A stretch of DNA of 36,204 bases from a virus, in IMG/VR virus record IMGVR_UViG_3300033153_005640, positions 1-36,204 of that record, one strand, 5' to 3'. Both the position numbers and the translations under genes were made by a program. The notes under the pieces are model-generated. The model had not been told where the DNA came from, ran no database searches, and was given only the letters and a program-made list of their open reading frames with translations. Positions 23,438-30,740 of the stretch are shown piece after piece (within the stretch, counting starts at the first letter, position 1; every line of letters starts with the position of its first letter).

Positions 23438-23661
23438 TGAGTCCTGAAGAATATGCTAAAATATCCCGGATACTTCCGGACAATTTAAAGGTTGCAGCAG
23501 TGACTCAAAGCGATAAGATCGCTACAGCTATGACTGGTGAAACAGACTTCTCGTTAGAGAAGATTGCTTTCTTCATCGGACATCAAGTCGTAGCACGTCA
23601 TCACAAGTGGCGTCCTGTTGCTAACGGCCTTATTGCACTGAACGGGCTTTTGAAAGGATAA
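23437..23661 (+). CDS. Small hypothetical protein, 74 aa
   Basis: The ATG overlaps the preceding stop by one base (TAATG), with GGAGG upstream. The sequence is helical with DFSLEKIAFFIGHQVVARHH in the middle and a mildly hydrophobic C-terminus (VANGLIALNGLLKG). It contains Lys-x-Ala sites (NLKVAAVTQ, LEKIAFF). No family is recognised. Tight overlap with its neighbours supports it as a real gene of the virion operon. Confidence 0.6.
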   Translation: MSPEEYAKISRILPDNLKVAAVTQSDKIATAMTGETDFSLEKIAFFIGHQVVARHHKWRPVANGLIALNGLLKG

Positions 23662-23666
23662 AGCTA

Positions 23667-24071
23667 ATGCGTCAATTTGCGTTAGACGTCGTAGCACAGT
23701 TAAATTCTCTTACTCAACTGGAGAAACTGGCGGTACAGGTACCTTCAGAGCGTAGTAGCGCTGAGGCTCAGTATACTCAAGCAGTGGCATCAGACCAACT
23801 TTACGCCGTAATTTGCAAGCAAGCGGCGGAGGAACCTGCCCTCAATAAGTGGGAACAGGTTTGTGATTTAACTGATAAGCTCGCACGGGTATTAGATAAA
23901 GACCCTTTGTCTAATGACGTCAAAGCTAAATTGGCAGCGGCCGTGATCGTGGATGACACCTTCACGAGTCAGTTGAAGGCTGCGTCCGAAGATGAAAGAG
24001 TTAAGGTAGCCACTACTCAGTTGTACGGACGTGAGTTCATGGTGGATTTACTCAAAGGAATTCTCACATGA
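23667..24071 (+). CDS. Hypothetical helical protein, 134 aa
   Basis: AAAGGA lies nine bases before the ATG. The protein is almost wholly helical and Ala/Lys-rich, with repeated Lys-x-Ala sites (LEKLAVQV, KLAAAVIV, RVKVATTQ). The C-terminus LLKGILT is identical to that of the next gene's product because both genes end in the same 19-base repeat that carries the following ribosome site. The stop overlaps the next ATG (ATGA). Function unknown. Confidence 0.65.
   Translation: MRQFALDVVAQLNSLTQLEKLAVQVPSERSSAEAQYTQAVASDQLYAVICKQAAEEPALNKWEQVCDLTDKLARVLDKDPLSNDVKAKLAAAVIVDDTFTSQLKAASEDERVKVATTQLYGREFMVDLLKGILT
24049..24067 (+). repeat. 19-bp direct repeat carrying a ribosome site, copy 1
   Basis: TACTCAAAGGAATTCTCAC at 24049-24067 recurs exactly at 24321-24339. 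Each copy ends one gene (encoding LLKGILT), provides AAAGGA as ribosome site and abuts the next start codon, ATG here and TTG at the second copy. The copies bracket the 91-residue gene at 24068, which suggests that gene arose or moved as a cassette. Confidence 0.9.
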
Positions 24072-24343
24072 GAAAGACAGCGGCACATATTGTTGAAGAG
24101 ATTTTAGTAAAGTACGCGGAAAATCTCTCTCCGTACTCCACAAAAGAACCCCCTCCAGTACCGAAGGTGTTACCAAGCCACGCGGACCAATACCCTCAAG
24201 CACTAGACCCGCATATGCGTAGAGCGAAAGAAAAGAGAGGACCAGCACCAAACCCTCGAACTACTACTAAGCCTGTAACGCCGATGGATACACTTAAATT
24301 GAAGTTTGCGAGAGTAGGACTACTCAAAGGAATTCTCACTTGA
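24068..24343 (+). CDS. Proline-rich protein with KTA-type N-terminal helix, 91 aa
   Basis: The N-terminus MRKTAAHIVEEILVKYA matches the tag helix at 12996 and 14617. After it the protein is Pro/Lys/Arg-rich and probably disordered (KEPPPVPKVLPSH, EKRGPAPNPRTTTKP), ending in LLKGILT. It is translated from the first 19-bp repeat and its stop overlaps the next start (TTGA). The composition (short helix, then basic disordered tail) fits a small DNA-contacting internal protein. No family is recognised. Confidence 0.65.
   Translation: MRKTAAHIVEEILVKYAENLSPYSTKEPPPVPKVLPSHADQYPQALDPHMRRAKEKRGPAPNPRTTTKPVTPMDTLKLKFARVGLLKGILT
24321..24339 (+). repeat. 19-bp direct repeat carrying a ribosome site, copy 2
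   Basis: This is the second exact copy of the repeat at 24049-24067. It encodes the end of the 91-residue protein, supplies AAAGGA and lies directly before the TTG start of the prohead protease gene. The spacing from ribosome site to start codon is identical in both copies, which supports the TTG start. Confidence 0.9.
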
Positions 24344-26406
24344 AGAAGATCATACACCTGGATCCTTATTTTCCTACGGGAGAGCTTACGATACAGCCTG
24401 TAATGCTTTGGTCTAGAGGTAGGTCTTTTATTGAGCCTATTACAAAGCATGCCAGTGTGGGTGCGGATTTTTTCAAAACGATTCAACCTGTTCCAGGACA
24501 TTCCATCGTTTATGTTTTAGCTGTAAGCGCTTGGGAAGCGTACGCAGAAAACAAGAATGGGGACGGCTTCCCCGAATTTCCTTACATGGAATCTGCGAGT
24601 CCTCCGTGGATTGCGGCGGACGAAGTATTATCCCAGCACTATAAATCTTTTGAAACTTACGGATATAATTACAGACACCACGTAAACAAGGATCCAAAAA
24701 AAGCTGTAGGCAAAGTGATAAAGGCTTTTTGGAATCCCCCGATGCACCGTGTAGAGTTGCTTATCGACTTAGAAGACGCGAAGGCTCCTGATCTAGCAGA
24801 ACGAATTGCTTCAGGAGAATACCCTCCTGTTAGTATGGGTACTCGTGTCAAATATGACGTATGTAATATTTGCGGGAATCGCGCCCCTACTCGAGCGCAG
24901 TACTGCGACCATTTGAAATATCAGATGCGGGAGATACTTGCCGACGGTCGAAAGGTCTGTGCATTAAATCCGTCTCCTAAATTTTTTGATATCTCCTGGG
25001 TCTTTAAACCCGCTGATATCAACGCCTACATGATGAAAAAAGTTGCAGAACCTGTAGCGTACGATCTTCTTTCGGGCGCAGCTGCGGGTGAGTATATTGA
25101 TGAGATGGATGATTTAAAAATAGCATCTCATAAATTGGCGGTAATGGATAAGGTGGTTCAAGGGATTCCGGTGGACGCTAAGTCTGAGAATATTGATGAA
25201 ACCGAATTAGCTAATATGGTAAAGATGCGTACAGCCATTCTCACTGCCGGCGATAATACTCCAGACTTGCCTGACGATGTATTGAAAAGCTTATCAGGTT
25301 TCGGACTACCCAAAATACTATCTACGATGTTCTCAGGAGGTATGATGCTTAATACCCCTGAGTTTATGAAGGTCGTACTCTTTAAATCAAACCCTAAAAT
25401 GCAATTAGGAGACGACCTTTTGGATAAAAGTGTCTTAATGCAGCGTCCTATCTTAGAGCTATTCCAAGATCACCCTCAGCTATTGGAGCAGTTAGAGTGC
25501 GACGATCATTTAGGTCTCACCCCCGAGAATGTAGATATTAAGGTTGCGGAGTTACTGGATCCCTATTTTGAAAAACGCTCGGCCATTAGTGACTACCTTT
25601 CCCGTCGTTTTATACCTGACTCCTTTCGACCTATGACGTCTGGACGCGCTACACAACAGCTTTCGTTAACAGATCCTGCTACGGGTAGGTCTTACGGTAC
25701 GACTCGAGGCGCGGCTATTAACGCACACGACGAAATTGCGAAAAGAAATATTTATAAGATACTAGGAGGTACCGCGTTACTTGGGGGTGCTTATAAGGTA
25801 ATAGGAAGTGGTTTAACTCGTAGGGGTTTAGGTAAGATGAAGCCCTTGATGGGCCTTACACTAGGTGCTCTAGGCGTTTCACAGTGGCCGAATATGGGTA
25901 AACACTATATGACAGACCAAGGTATCCCCGTTCCTACGATGACAGAGCTTACTCCCAGTAAATACGCGTCAGGGTGGTCTATGCCTTTAATGGGAACGTT
26001 GGGCACTATGGCTCTTTTAGGACATGACTACACTTCTCGGCTGCAAAGGGGTGAGCCTGTAGGACACCCTGCGTTACCTTTATCTCGTCGTATTTTAGAT
26101 CGGCTCGGACAGACTGTACAGGACCATCCTTTGTTATCTGCCGCAGGAGGCACTCTTCTACTCCGTAAAGGACTACGCGGACGACCTGCACAATTTTTAA
26201 AACATAAAGCGGTACAGCCCGCTATGAATTACGGACGTGCAGCATACAAAGATGTACGCGGGTCATTGAAAGATTTCGTAGAAGGTGTGAAAATTTCTTC
26301 ATGGCTTGAAAAAGAATTACCACAACCCTCGGGAACAGTAATGCTCCCGGAAATTGATATAGACAGACTTGCAGAAAAAATTGGAGAGATAATTGTTGAG
26401 GGTTGA
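24340..26406 (+). CDS. Prohead protease fused to a long C-terminal region
   Basis: The N-terminal ~230 residues look like a caudovirus prohead protease, the serine enzyme that matures capsid proteins: ENKNGDGFPEF (70-80), H113/H114 in YRHHVNKDPKKAVGKV (the catalytic-His and Gly-x-Val context), and S165 in YPPVSMGTRV (the vSxG catalytic-Ser motif). A zinc-finger-like C175, C178, C189, H191 follows the serine. At 688 residues it is far longer than usual proteases; the C-terminal part has Gly-rich hydrophobic stretches (ILGGTALLGGAYKVIG, MGLTLGALGVSQWP, SAAGGTLLL) and a final amphipathic helix. Start is TTG 24340, matched to the repeat-borne ribosome site. The C-terminal part may be a scaffold or membrane region. 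Confidence 0.75.
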   Translation: MKKIIHLDPYFPTGELTIQPVMLWSRGRSFIEPITKHASVGADFFKTIQPVPGHSIVYVLAVSAWEAYAENKNGDGFPEFPYMESASPPWIAADEVLSQHYKSFETYGYNYRHHVNKDPKKAVGKVIKAFWNPPMHRVELLIDLEDAKAPDLAERIASGEYPPVSMGTRVKYDVCNICGNRAPTRAQYCDHLKYQMREILADGRKVCALNPSPKFFDISWVFKPADINAYMMKKVAEPVAYDLLSGAAAGEYIDEMDDLKIASHKLAVMDKVVQGIPVDAKSENIDETELANMVKMRTAILTAGDNTPDLPDDVLKSLSGFGLPKILSTMFSGGMMLNTPEFMKVVLFKSNPKMQLGDDLLDKSVLMQRPILELFQDHPQLLEQLECDDHLGLTPENVDIKVAELLDPYFEKRSAISDYLSRRFIPDSFRPMTSGRATQQLSLTDPATGRSYGTTRGAAINAHDEIAKRNIYKILGGTALLGGAYKVIGSGLTRRGLGKMKPLMGLTLGALGVSQWPNMGKHYMTDQGIPVPTMTELTPSKYASGWSMPLMGTLGTMALLGHDYTSRLQRGEPVGHPALPLSRRILDRLGQTVQDHPLLSAAGGTLLLRKGLRGRPAQFLKHKAVQPAMNYGRAAYKDVRGSLKDFVEGVKISSWLEKELPQPSGTVMLPEIDIDRLAEKIGEIIVEG

Positions 26407-26478
26407 AATAAAAACATCCCTTGTGGATTACGAACGCGCACCCTATCATTGGTTGCGAAACTTGAAAGAGGTAATAAC

Positions 26479-27084
26479 ATGGAGTTAGAACAGCTCATTA
26501 AGAAGTTAGAAGTAGGGAAGACATCTGAAAAAACCGCTTCAGAAAAACCTTCTACTGAAGCTAACCTGAAGAACGCGTTAACAGATTCCTTGGGTGCAGT
26601 CGCACCGGCTATCGAAAAAACTGCTTCAGAAGATTCTGACGCAGTGGAGACACTCAAGAAGATTGCCTCTGATTTGGCCGGCCTCGACAAGCAGGCAGAG
26701 GAAGCGCACGTTACATCACTGGCTAATGTCTTTGCTGACACCGTGATGAACAAGTTCGCAGGTTATACCGCCGCGTTGCCTCCTACGGTTGACGCTACCC
26801 CCGCGCAGACGCCGGAGCTTGTAGATGCTCTGAAGACAGCTGCGACACAAGGGTATGCAGATACAGTACAGGCGCTGCAAGGAAGCTCTATAGAAGAGTG
26901 GGAGAAAGCAGCGGCTGCAGGAAATCCCCAGGCCATCGCACAGATGGAAAAATTCGCTGCCGAGCAGTTTGACGCGGGTCAAGATCAAGCTCTTGCGGAT
27001 GTTCAGGGACAAGCTGCACAGGAATTCATAAAAGGCGCCCAAGAAGTCGGCGTTCTCCTGCAGCACCTGGAACAACGGCAGTAA
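26479..27084 (+). CDS. Scaffold-like acidic helical protein, 201 aa
   Basis: Start chosen at ATG 26479 after AAAGAGG; a TTG frame ten codons upstream lacks a site. The protein is acidic, Ala/Gln-rich and helical. It contains two EKTAS motifs (TSEKTASEKP, IEKTASEDSD) and other Lys-x-Ala sites. It lies between the prohead protease and the capsid genes, the normal place for a scaffold that the protease degrades during maturation. That role is inferred from composition and location, not from a recognised domain. It ends in an overlap with the next tiny gene (TAATG). Confidence 0.65.
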   Translation: MELEQLIKKLEVGKTSEKTASEKPSTEANLKNALTDSLGAVAPAIEKTASEDSDAVETLKKIASDLAGLDKQAEEAHVTSLANVFADTVMNKFAGYTAALPPTVDATPAQTPELVDALKTAATQGYADTVQALQGSSIEEWEKAAAAGNPQAIAQMEKFAAEQFDAGQDQALADVQGQAAQEFIKGAQEVGVLLQHLEQRQ

Positions 27085-27170
27085 TGTACTCAAAGGACAT
27101 CAGACGTTTATATTATGCTCTATATAAACAAGCCCTAGAGAAGACTGCGAAGTTCTTCGAAAAAAGGTAA
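27084..27170 (+). CDS. Very small protein, 28 aa, with EKTA motif
   Basis: A 28-residue frame starts in the stop codon of the previous gene (TAATG) and ends six bases before the next ATG. Its product is basic and aromatic (MYSKDIRRLYYALYKQ), followed by ALEKTAKFFEKR, the same EKTA signature as in its neighbours. It has no strong ribosome site of its own, so it would depend on coupling. The motif and exact fit in the gap favour a real gene, though chance cannot be excluded. Confidence 0.5.
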   Translation: MYSKDIRRLYYALYKQALEKTAKFFEKR

Positions 27171-27176
27171 GGACGC

Positions 27177-27395
27177 ATGAAGGTACCTAATATTAACGAG
27201 ATAGTACGGCAAGTAAAAGCCACGGTACAGAGTATGCCTTTAAAGAAAGAAGCGTCTTTTACACCTGTCACAGCCATTGCAAAGGACTTACAGTCTTTAG
27301 CAACCCGACTGAAAACTGCGCAGCTCTACTCCGTTACCAACGACGACGTAATAACTTTAGGGCGTCAACTGTTAGGGGGTCAAGATGGAAGTTAA
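27177..27395 (+). CDS. Small hypothetical protein, 72 aa
   Basis: AAGGA lies seven bases before the ATG. The protein is helical with a basic N-terminal half and KKEASFTP, a variant of the Lys-x-Ala site, at about residues 23-30. The second half reads KDLQSLATRLKTAQLYS. Its end overlaps the next gene by eleven bases. No family recognised; it belongs to the row of small virion-operon proteins before the capsid. Confidence 0.6.
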   Translation: MKVPNINEIVRQVKATVQSMPLKKEASFTPVTAIAKDLQSLATRLKTAQLYSVTNDDVITLGRQLLGGQDGS

Positions 27396-27549
27396 ACACA
27401 TCCCTGAGCACTTGCGCAAATTAGCTAAGTCCCTGAGAGAAGAAGCTGCGAAAGTTGACGAGTTCAAACGCGTTAAAAGTGCGCAGGTTCTGGTAGCAGC
27501 CCAAGGTTTGGTTCAGTTGGAAAAAATAATCATGGGAGAGATCAAATGA
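27385..27549 (+). CDS. Small hypothetical helical protein, 54 aa
   Basis: This gene overlaps the end of the previous one and its stop overlaps the following ATG (ATGA). GGGGG six bases upstream may act as the ribosome site. The product (MEVKHIPEHLRKLAKSLREE, then AAKVDEFKRVKSAQVL) is a basic amphipathic helix for its whole length. It fits the gap left between its neighbours and continues the pattern of short overlapping genes. Function unknown. Confidence 0.6.
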   Translation: MEVKHIPEHLRKLAKSLREEAAKVDEFKRVKSAQVLVAAQGLVQLEKIIMGEIK

Positions 27550-27896
27550 GTGATTCCCAATTGTTAGGTCAAGTTGCAGATATTTTAGAGAAAACTGCTG
27601 CTTATTTTGAGCATACTGAGTCCCAGGAACTTTCCCGAGTGAAAGCTGCTAAGGATGAAATTGCAGAGAAATTGGCAGCTAAGCTAGGTGACGTAACTGG
27701 TGAGTTAGTGGATCCTAGTTTAATAGATAAGTTGGCAGAGCTGGATCCGGACATAGCAACTCTTTTAAGTAAGGTTGCAGGGGAGAACGATGCTGTCGAC
27801 GCGATGGGGTATCCCCAGGAAACTTTAACCAAAACGGCGTCTCGTGGAGTATCTTCTGCGGATGATCGGTTTTTAGAATGGATCATAAGATCTTAA
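27546..27896 (+). CDS. Hypothetical helical protein with EKTA motif, 116 aa
   Basis: The ATG follows GGGAG and overlaps the previous stop. The sequence is acidic and helical: QVADILEKTAAYFEH (about 7-21) carries the EKTA motif, followed by KDEIAEKLAAKLGDV and PSLIDKLAELDPDIATLL. The C-terminus (DDRFLEWIIRS) ends 15 bases before the decoration-protein start. The regular spacing of helices suggests a small helical bundle. It could be a further scaffold or head-assembly component; no family is recognised. Confidence 0.65.
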   Translation: MSDSQLLGQVADILEKTAAYFEHTESQELSRVKAAKDEIAEKLAAKLGDVTGELVDPSLIDKLAELDPDIATLLSKVAGENDAVDAMGYPQETLTKTASRGVSSADDRFLEWIIRS

Positions 27897-27911
27897 CACG
27901 GAGGAAACACA

Positions 27912-28409
27912 ATGAGTAATTTGACATCAGTCTTCGACATTGTGACCAGAGACCCACACCCGAATGCTCTTGCCAGTCTTATGGTCATTCTTGATGTAGA
28001 CAGCCCGCCGGCAGTTACCGACCCCGGTACTCCTGCTCCGGGTAGCATTGCACCAGGGATGATTGTAGAGATGAATTCATCTGGCAAACTCATCCTAGGG
28101 ACTTCTACTGGCAATGTGACGGCAACGGCCCCCAAAATGTACCTGGTTGCAGTTGATGGCGACATTGACTATGACGGTGCATTTTTACACCGCGTAACTT
28201 GTCTCGAGGGTGGCCTGCAAATGAAAACAGACCAGTTTGTTACTGCTACGTATACTCCAGGACAGCCTTTGACTGTTGGTACCGGTGGTACTGCAGGCAA
28301 ACTCCTGGGACTTACTGGCGCTGATGAGCCCGTACTTGGTTGGGTCGGACCCGATGGTCTTAGCAACGGCGTCTTAGACGTTATCATGCCGCAGGGCTGT
28401 GGCCGATAA
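27912..28409 (+). CDS. Probable capsid decoration protein, 165 aa
   Basis: A strong GGAGG site drives this gene directly before the capsid gene, where decoration (head-stabilising) proteins usually lie. The sequence is beta-rich and glycine-rich with almost no Lys: IAPGMIVEMNSSGKLIL, then YLVAVDGDIDYDGAFL and YTPGQPLTVGTGGTAGKLLG. The pattern of short beta strands joined by Gly turns is also seen in the protein at 30741 and in the C-terminal domain of the fibre at 31634. Its codons are richer in C and G at third positions than in the upstream genes, as in the capsid gene. The assignment is by position and fold pattern. Confidence 0.65.
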   Translation: MSNLTSVFDIVTRDPHPNALASLMVILDVDSPPAVTDPGTPAPGSIAPGMIVEMNSSGKLILGTSTGNVTATAPKMYLVAVDGDIDYDGAFLHRVTCLEGGLQMKTDQFVTATYTPGQPLTVGTGGTAGKLLGLTGADEPVLGWVGPDGLSNGVLDVIMPQGCGR

Positions 28410-28420
28410 GGAGGTTCATC

Positions 28421-29338
28421 ATGAGTAGTTATCAGGTACAGACTCCCGAAGTAAGCGCACAGTTTATTAATCGGAGTTTCATCAAAAAAATCGAGAACGG
28501 ACAGGAAAAAGAGGCCGCCGAAGAGAGCTCCGCGTTTATCCGTGAAAAGCTGCGCCAGGAAGCCGCCGTTCGTGAGATCATGGCCCCCGAGGGTATCTCG
28601 GAAGAAGAGATCGACCGCGATGAGCAGACCGATCAACCCAAGAAGATCGTCGACAAAGAGCCTGACTCTTTTGCGACCTTCGTACAGTTTCAGGGCACCG
28701 GTCATCGAACCTGGTTTAAGGGTCCTCGTTATGCCATCTACTTTGGTAAGGTAGAATCACAGAGATTCACCAAGGACAAGTGGTCCCTCATGACTTACAC
28801 CTCGGACATCCGTAAGATCCTTTCGGACAACTCCGTGAAGGACATGGCGGACGAGGAAGATCGTAAGTGGAATGAGCTCGTAACAGATATCATTGCATTG
28901 AATCCTGCAGAGCAACGCAACAGCGGCGCTTTCCAGAGTTCTACCTTCAAGGTAGCTATGCAGAGACTTCTGGGACGTAGACGCCCCATTGGCAAAATGC
29001 TGATGTGTAAAGAGCGTTACATGGAAGCGATTGACCTTCCAGCGACCACGGTCGGTGACGATATCGCTAAGCGTCATTTCGACGATGGTATCGAGGCCAG
29101 TGAAAAACTGTGGGGTCTGCCCGTAGTGACCACTATCAAAAGTGACATCTACGATCCGGACAAAGCCTGGATCTTCTCGCCCCAGTCCCCGAATAACTTT
29201 TTGGGTAACTTCTACCTGCTCCAGGATGCCACTCTGTTTCTCAAGGCCGAAGCTGACATCATTCAGTTTTGGAGTTACGAAGCAATCGGAATCGGCGTAG
29301 GTAATCGCCTGTCGATGCAGGAAATCGCTTTTACCTAG
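28421..29338 (+). CDS. Probable major capsid protein, 305 aa
   Basis: AAGGAGG lies eight bases upstream, the strongest site in the region. Residues 1-80 are acidic and helical (AEESSAFIREKLRQEAAV), like the extended or delta-type N-terminus of HK97-fold capsids. The remainder looks like the HK97 core: FQGTGHRTWFKGPRYAIYF, then YMEAIDLPATTVGDDIAKRH, KAWIFSPQSPNNFLGNF and the C-terminal FWSYEAIGIGVGNRLSM. Codon choice favours C-ending codons more than neighbouring genes, consistent with very high expression. I see no single diagnostic motif, so the call rests on size, fold-like pattern, position after the decoration protein and expression signals. Confidence 0.75.
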   Translation: MSSYQVQTPEVSAQFINRSFIKKIENGQEKEAAEESSAFIREKLRQEAAVREIMAPEGISEEEIDRDEQTDQPKKIVDKEPDSFATFVQFQGTGHRTWFKGPRYAIYFGKVESQRFTKDKWSLMTYTSDIRKILSDNSVKDMADEEDRKWNELVTDIIALNPAEQRNSGAFQSSTFKVAMQRLLGRRRPIGKMLMCKERYMEAIDLPATTVGDDIAKRHFDDGIEASEKLWGLPVVTTIKSDIYDPDKAWIFSPQSPNNFLGNFYLLQDATLFLKAEADIIQFWSYEAIGIGVGNRLSMQEIAFT

Positions 29339-29390
29339 ACCTTAGGTTTCGGTTACAGCGCTCGATCATACCTATGTAGGAGGCTTAACT

Positions 29391-29912
29391 ATGAAGTTCG
29401 TCCCTTTGACAAATTCGTCGGATCATCGAATCTCCGTATCTCAGGTACGGGGAGCCGATGGACGCCCCTTAAGTTTTGAAACGGGGGAGACTCGGTCAGT
29501 ACACCCAAGTAACCTCAAGCATCCTGCACTAGCTCGGTATATCGGTGCCGGATTGGATGTAGCGGTAGATGACCAAGGTCCTCCGGAACCGGTTGCTACT
29601 CCCGAGCCTGTTCCCGTACCAGCCCCCGCACCCGAGCCTGACCCTGTACCAGTTCCCGCTCCCGAACCTACTCCTATACCGGTTCCCGAGGTACTGGAAA
29701 CAGAGGATGAAGACTCAGGTAACGAGAACAAAGACAATGAGGAGCTCTACCTGTCAGCTCCTGGAATCACGGCACGGAACGTTGAAACTGTTCTCGCCCA
29801 GTTCCCGTCCTTGGAAGCATTAGTTGACGCTGAAGCGGATGAATTAGTTGACTGTGGTGTTTCCAAGTCTTTCACCTCCCGTCTTTTAGAGTGGGCCCTC
29901 GAACAAGTATAA
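29391..29912 (+). CDS. Head-associated protein with Pro-rich linker and HhH-like domain, 173 aa
   Basis: AGGAGG precedes the ATG. The N-terminal ~60 residues are a small beta domain (SSDHRISVSQVRGADGRPL). Residues about 64-103 are a linker of repeated Pro-x-Pro and EP units (EPVPVPAPAPEPDPVPVP), then an acidic stretch. The C-terminal ~50 residues (LSAPGITARNVETVLAQF, SLEALVDAEADELVDCGVSK) resemble a helix-hairpin-helix domain of the RuvA/UvrC type that binds DNA non-specifically. The linker-separated layout suggests one domain docks on the virion while the other reaches DNA or another part. Its position after the capsid gene fits a head-completion role. Confidence 0.65.
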   Translation: MKFVPLTNSSDHRISVSQVRGADGRPLSFETGETRSVHPSNLKHPALARYIGAGLDVAVDDQGPPEPVATPEPVPVPAPAPEPDPVPVPAPEPTPIPVPEVLETEDEDSGNENKDNEELYLSAPGITARNVETVLAQFPSLEALVDAEADELVDCGVSKSFTSRLLEWALEQV

Positions 29913-29923
29913 TAATATTTGGC

Positions 29924-29952
29924 TTTTTGTTAGCGTCCTTTTCTCCTATAAT
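29924..29952 (+). promoter_or_regulatory. Possible promoter in AT-rich gap before the fibre-side genes
   Basis: The 74-bp gap 29913-29986 is much more AT-rich than its surroundings. It contains a perfect -10 box TATAAT at 29947-29952; at 17 bases upstream there is only TTTTTG (29924-29929), a poor -35. TATAATTTTAAAAGTT at 29947-29962 also resembles the 16-base pattern at 7538 (10 of 16 positions). AAAAAGG serves the next ATG. Confidence 0.3.
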
Positions 29953-29986
29953 TTTAAAAGTTATTTTAAAAAAAAGGTTCAGCCTT

Positions 29987-30256
29987 ATGTCTGTATCTGT
30001 TAGTCACAATTACCCGCACGCGAATGCCATGTTAGCTCGGTACGACAACGGTGAACCGATCCTTAATGCTACGGTGAAAATCTATAATCACACTGATTTT
30101 TACAATCAAGGAGTGACGCTTCCAGTAGCTGAAACTACAACTGACGTTGACGGCAAATGGCAGGATGCCGTATCGTTAGAAGATGGGCGAAGCTGGGTAG
30201 TTGTAATTCAAAAAAATGTTTCCTACGGTCCTAGTACGTGGGAAGTCACAACGTAA
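29987..30256 (+). CDS. Small beta-sandwich-like protein, 89 aa
   Basis: I use ATG 29987 after AAAAAGG; a GTG frame from 29891 would overlap the previous gene and read through the promoter-like gap. The product reads like a carboxypeptidase-regulatory or Ig-like beta sandwich used in phage fibres: NGEPILNATVKIYNHTDF, then TTTDVDGKWQDAVSLEDG. It has no membrane segment once the shorter start is used. Its position at the beginning of the tail/fibre gene block suggests a small adaptor or head-surface protein. The fold call is inference. Confidence 0.6.
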   Translation: MSVSVSHNYPHANAMLARYDNGEPILNATVKIYNHTDFYNQGVTLPVAETTTDVDGKWQDAVSLEDGRSWVVVIQKNVSYGPSTWEVTT

Positions 30257-30269
30257 GCAGGAGAATTAG

Positions 30270-30713
30270 ATGGGCGATCCAATCATAGGAAAAGAAATCG
30301 TAGGAATTCGACAAAAATGTGCAGGACTTTTTGCGAGTAATCCGCCTAAAAAAGGTGCCGTATTCTATGCGGCAGATAAAGTTTTATCGGGTATGTACGA
30401 CTACGTAGACCCTGACGATTCCACAAAAGATATTGCGGTTACCGGTCAAGCGGGTCAATTCTTCTTTGGTCCTCATACTGTTTTTCTATACGAAATGCGT
30501 GTGGCGATAGGCGCGAATAACTTTTCGGCGTCTTTAAAAGACGCGGGGGGTAGTCCTGATATTGTACTTCTCACGGCCCAAAGTGGTAACAGTTTAAGGT
30601 ATGCATTTGATCCGCCGTTGCCCGTACTGCCTGCAGCATCCTTGTGCGTTACAAGTTTAGGCGGAAGTGGTTCGGTTACGGTTTACGCCGTAAAGGGCGA
30701 CGCAGTTATATAA
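30270..30713 (+). CDS. Hypothetical virion protein, 147 aa
   Basis: GCAGGAG precedes the ATG. The N-terminus (IIGKEIVGIRQKCAGL) is basic; the rest is beta-rich with glycine turns and a hydrophobic core (GQFFFGPHTVFLYEMRVAIG, ASLCVTSLGGSGSVTVYAV). Length and composition fit a tail or head-surface beta protein. There are two Cys residues (19 and 127) and no obvious metal motif. No family is recognised. It sits with the small beta-rich genes between the capsid and fibre genes. Confidence 0.6.
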   Translation: MGDPIIGKEIVGIRQKCAGLFASNPPKKGAVFYAADKVLSGMYDYVDPDDSTKDIAVTGQAGQFFFGPHTVFLYEMRVAIGANNFSASLKDAGGSPDIVLLTAQSGNSLRYAFDPPLPVLPAASLCVTSLGGSGSVTVYAVKGDAVI

Positions 30714-30740
30714 ACATCGATAGGTATATTAGGTTGATAC

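Noticed and set aside
26449-26478. TTG start ten codons upstream of the scaffold-like gene
   Set aside because: No ribosome site; ATG 26479 follows AAAGAGG.
29891-29986. Hydrophobic N-terminal extension of the 89-residue protein, resembling a signal peptide
   Set aside because: It comes from translating the AT-rich promoter-like gap; the ATG at 29987 has its own AAAAAGG site.
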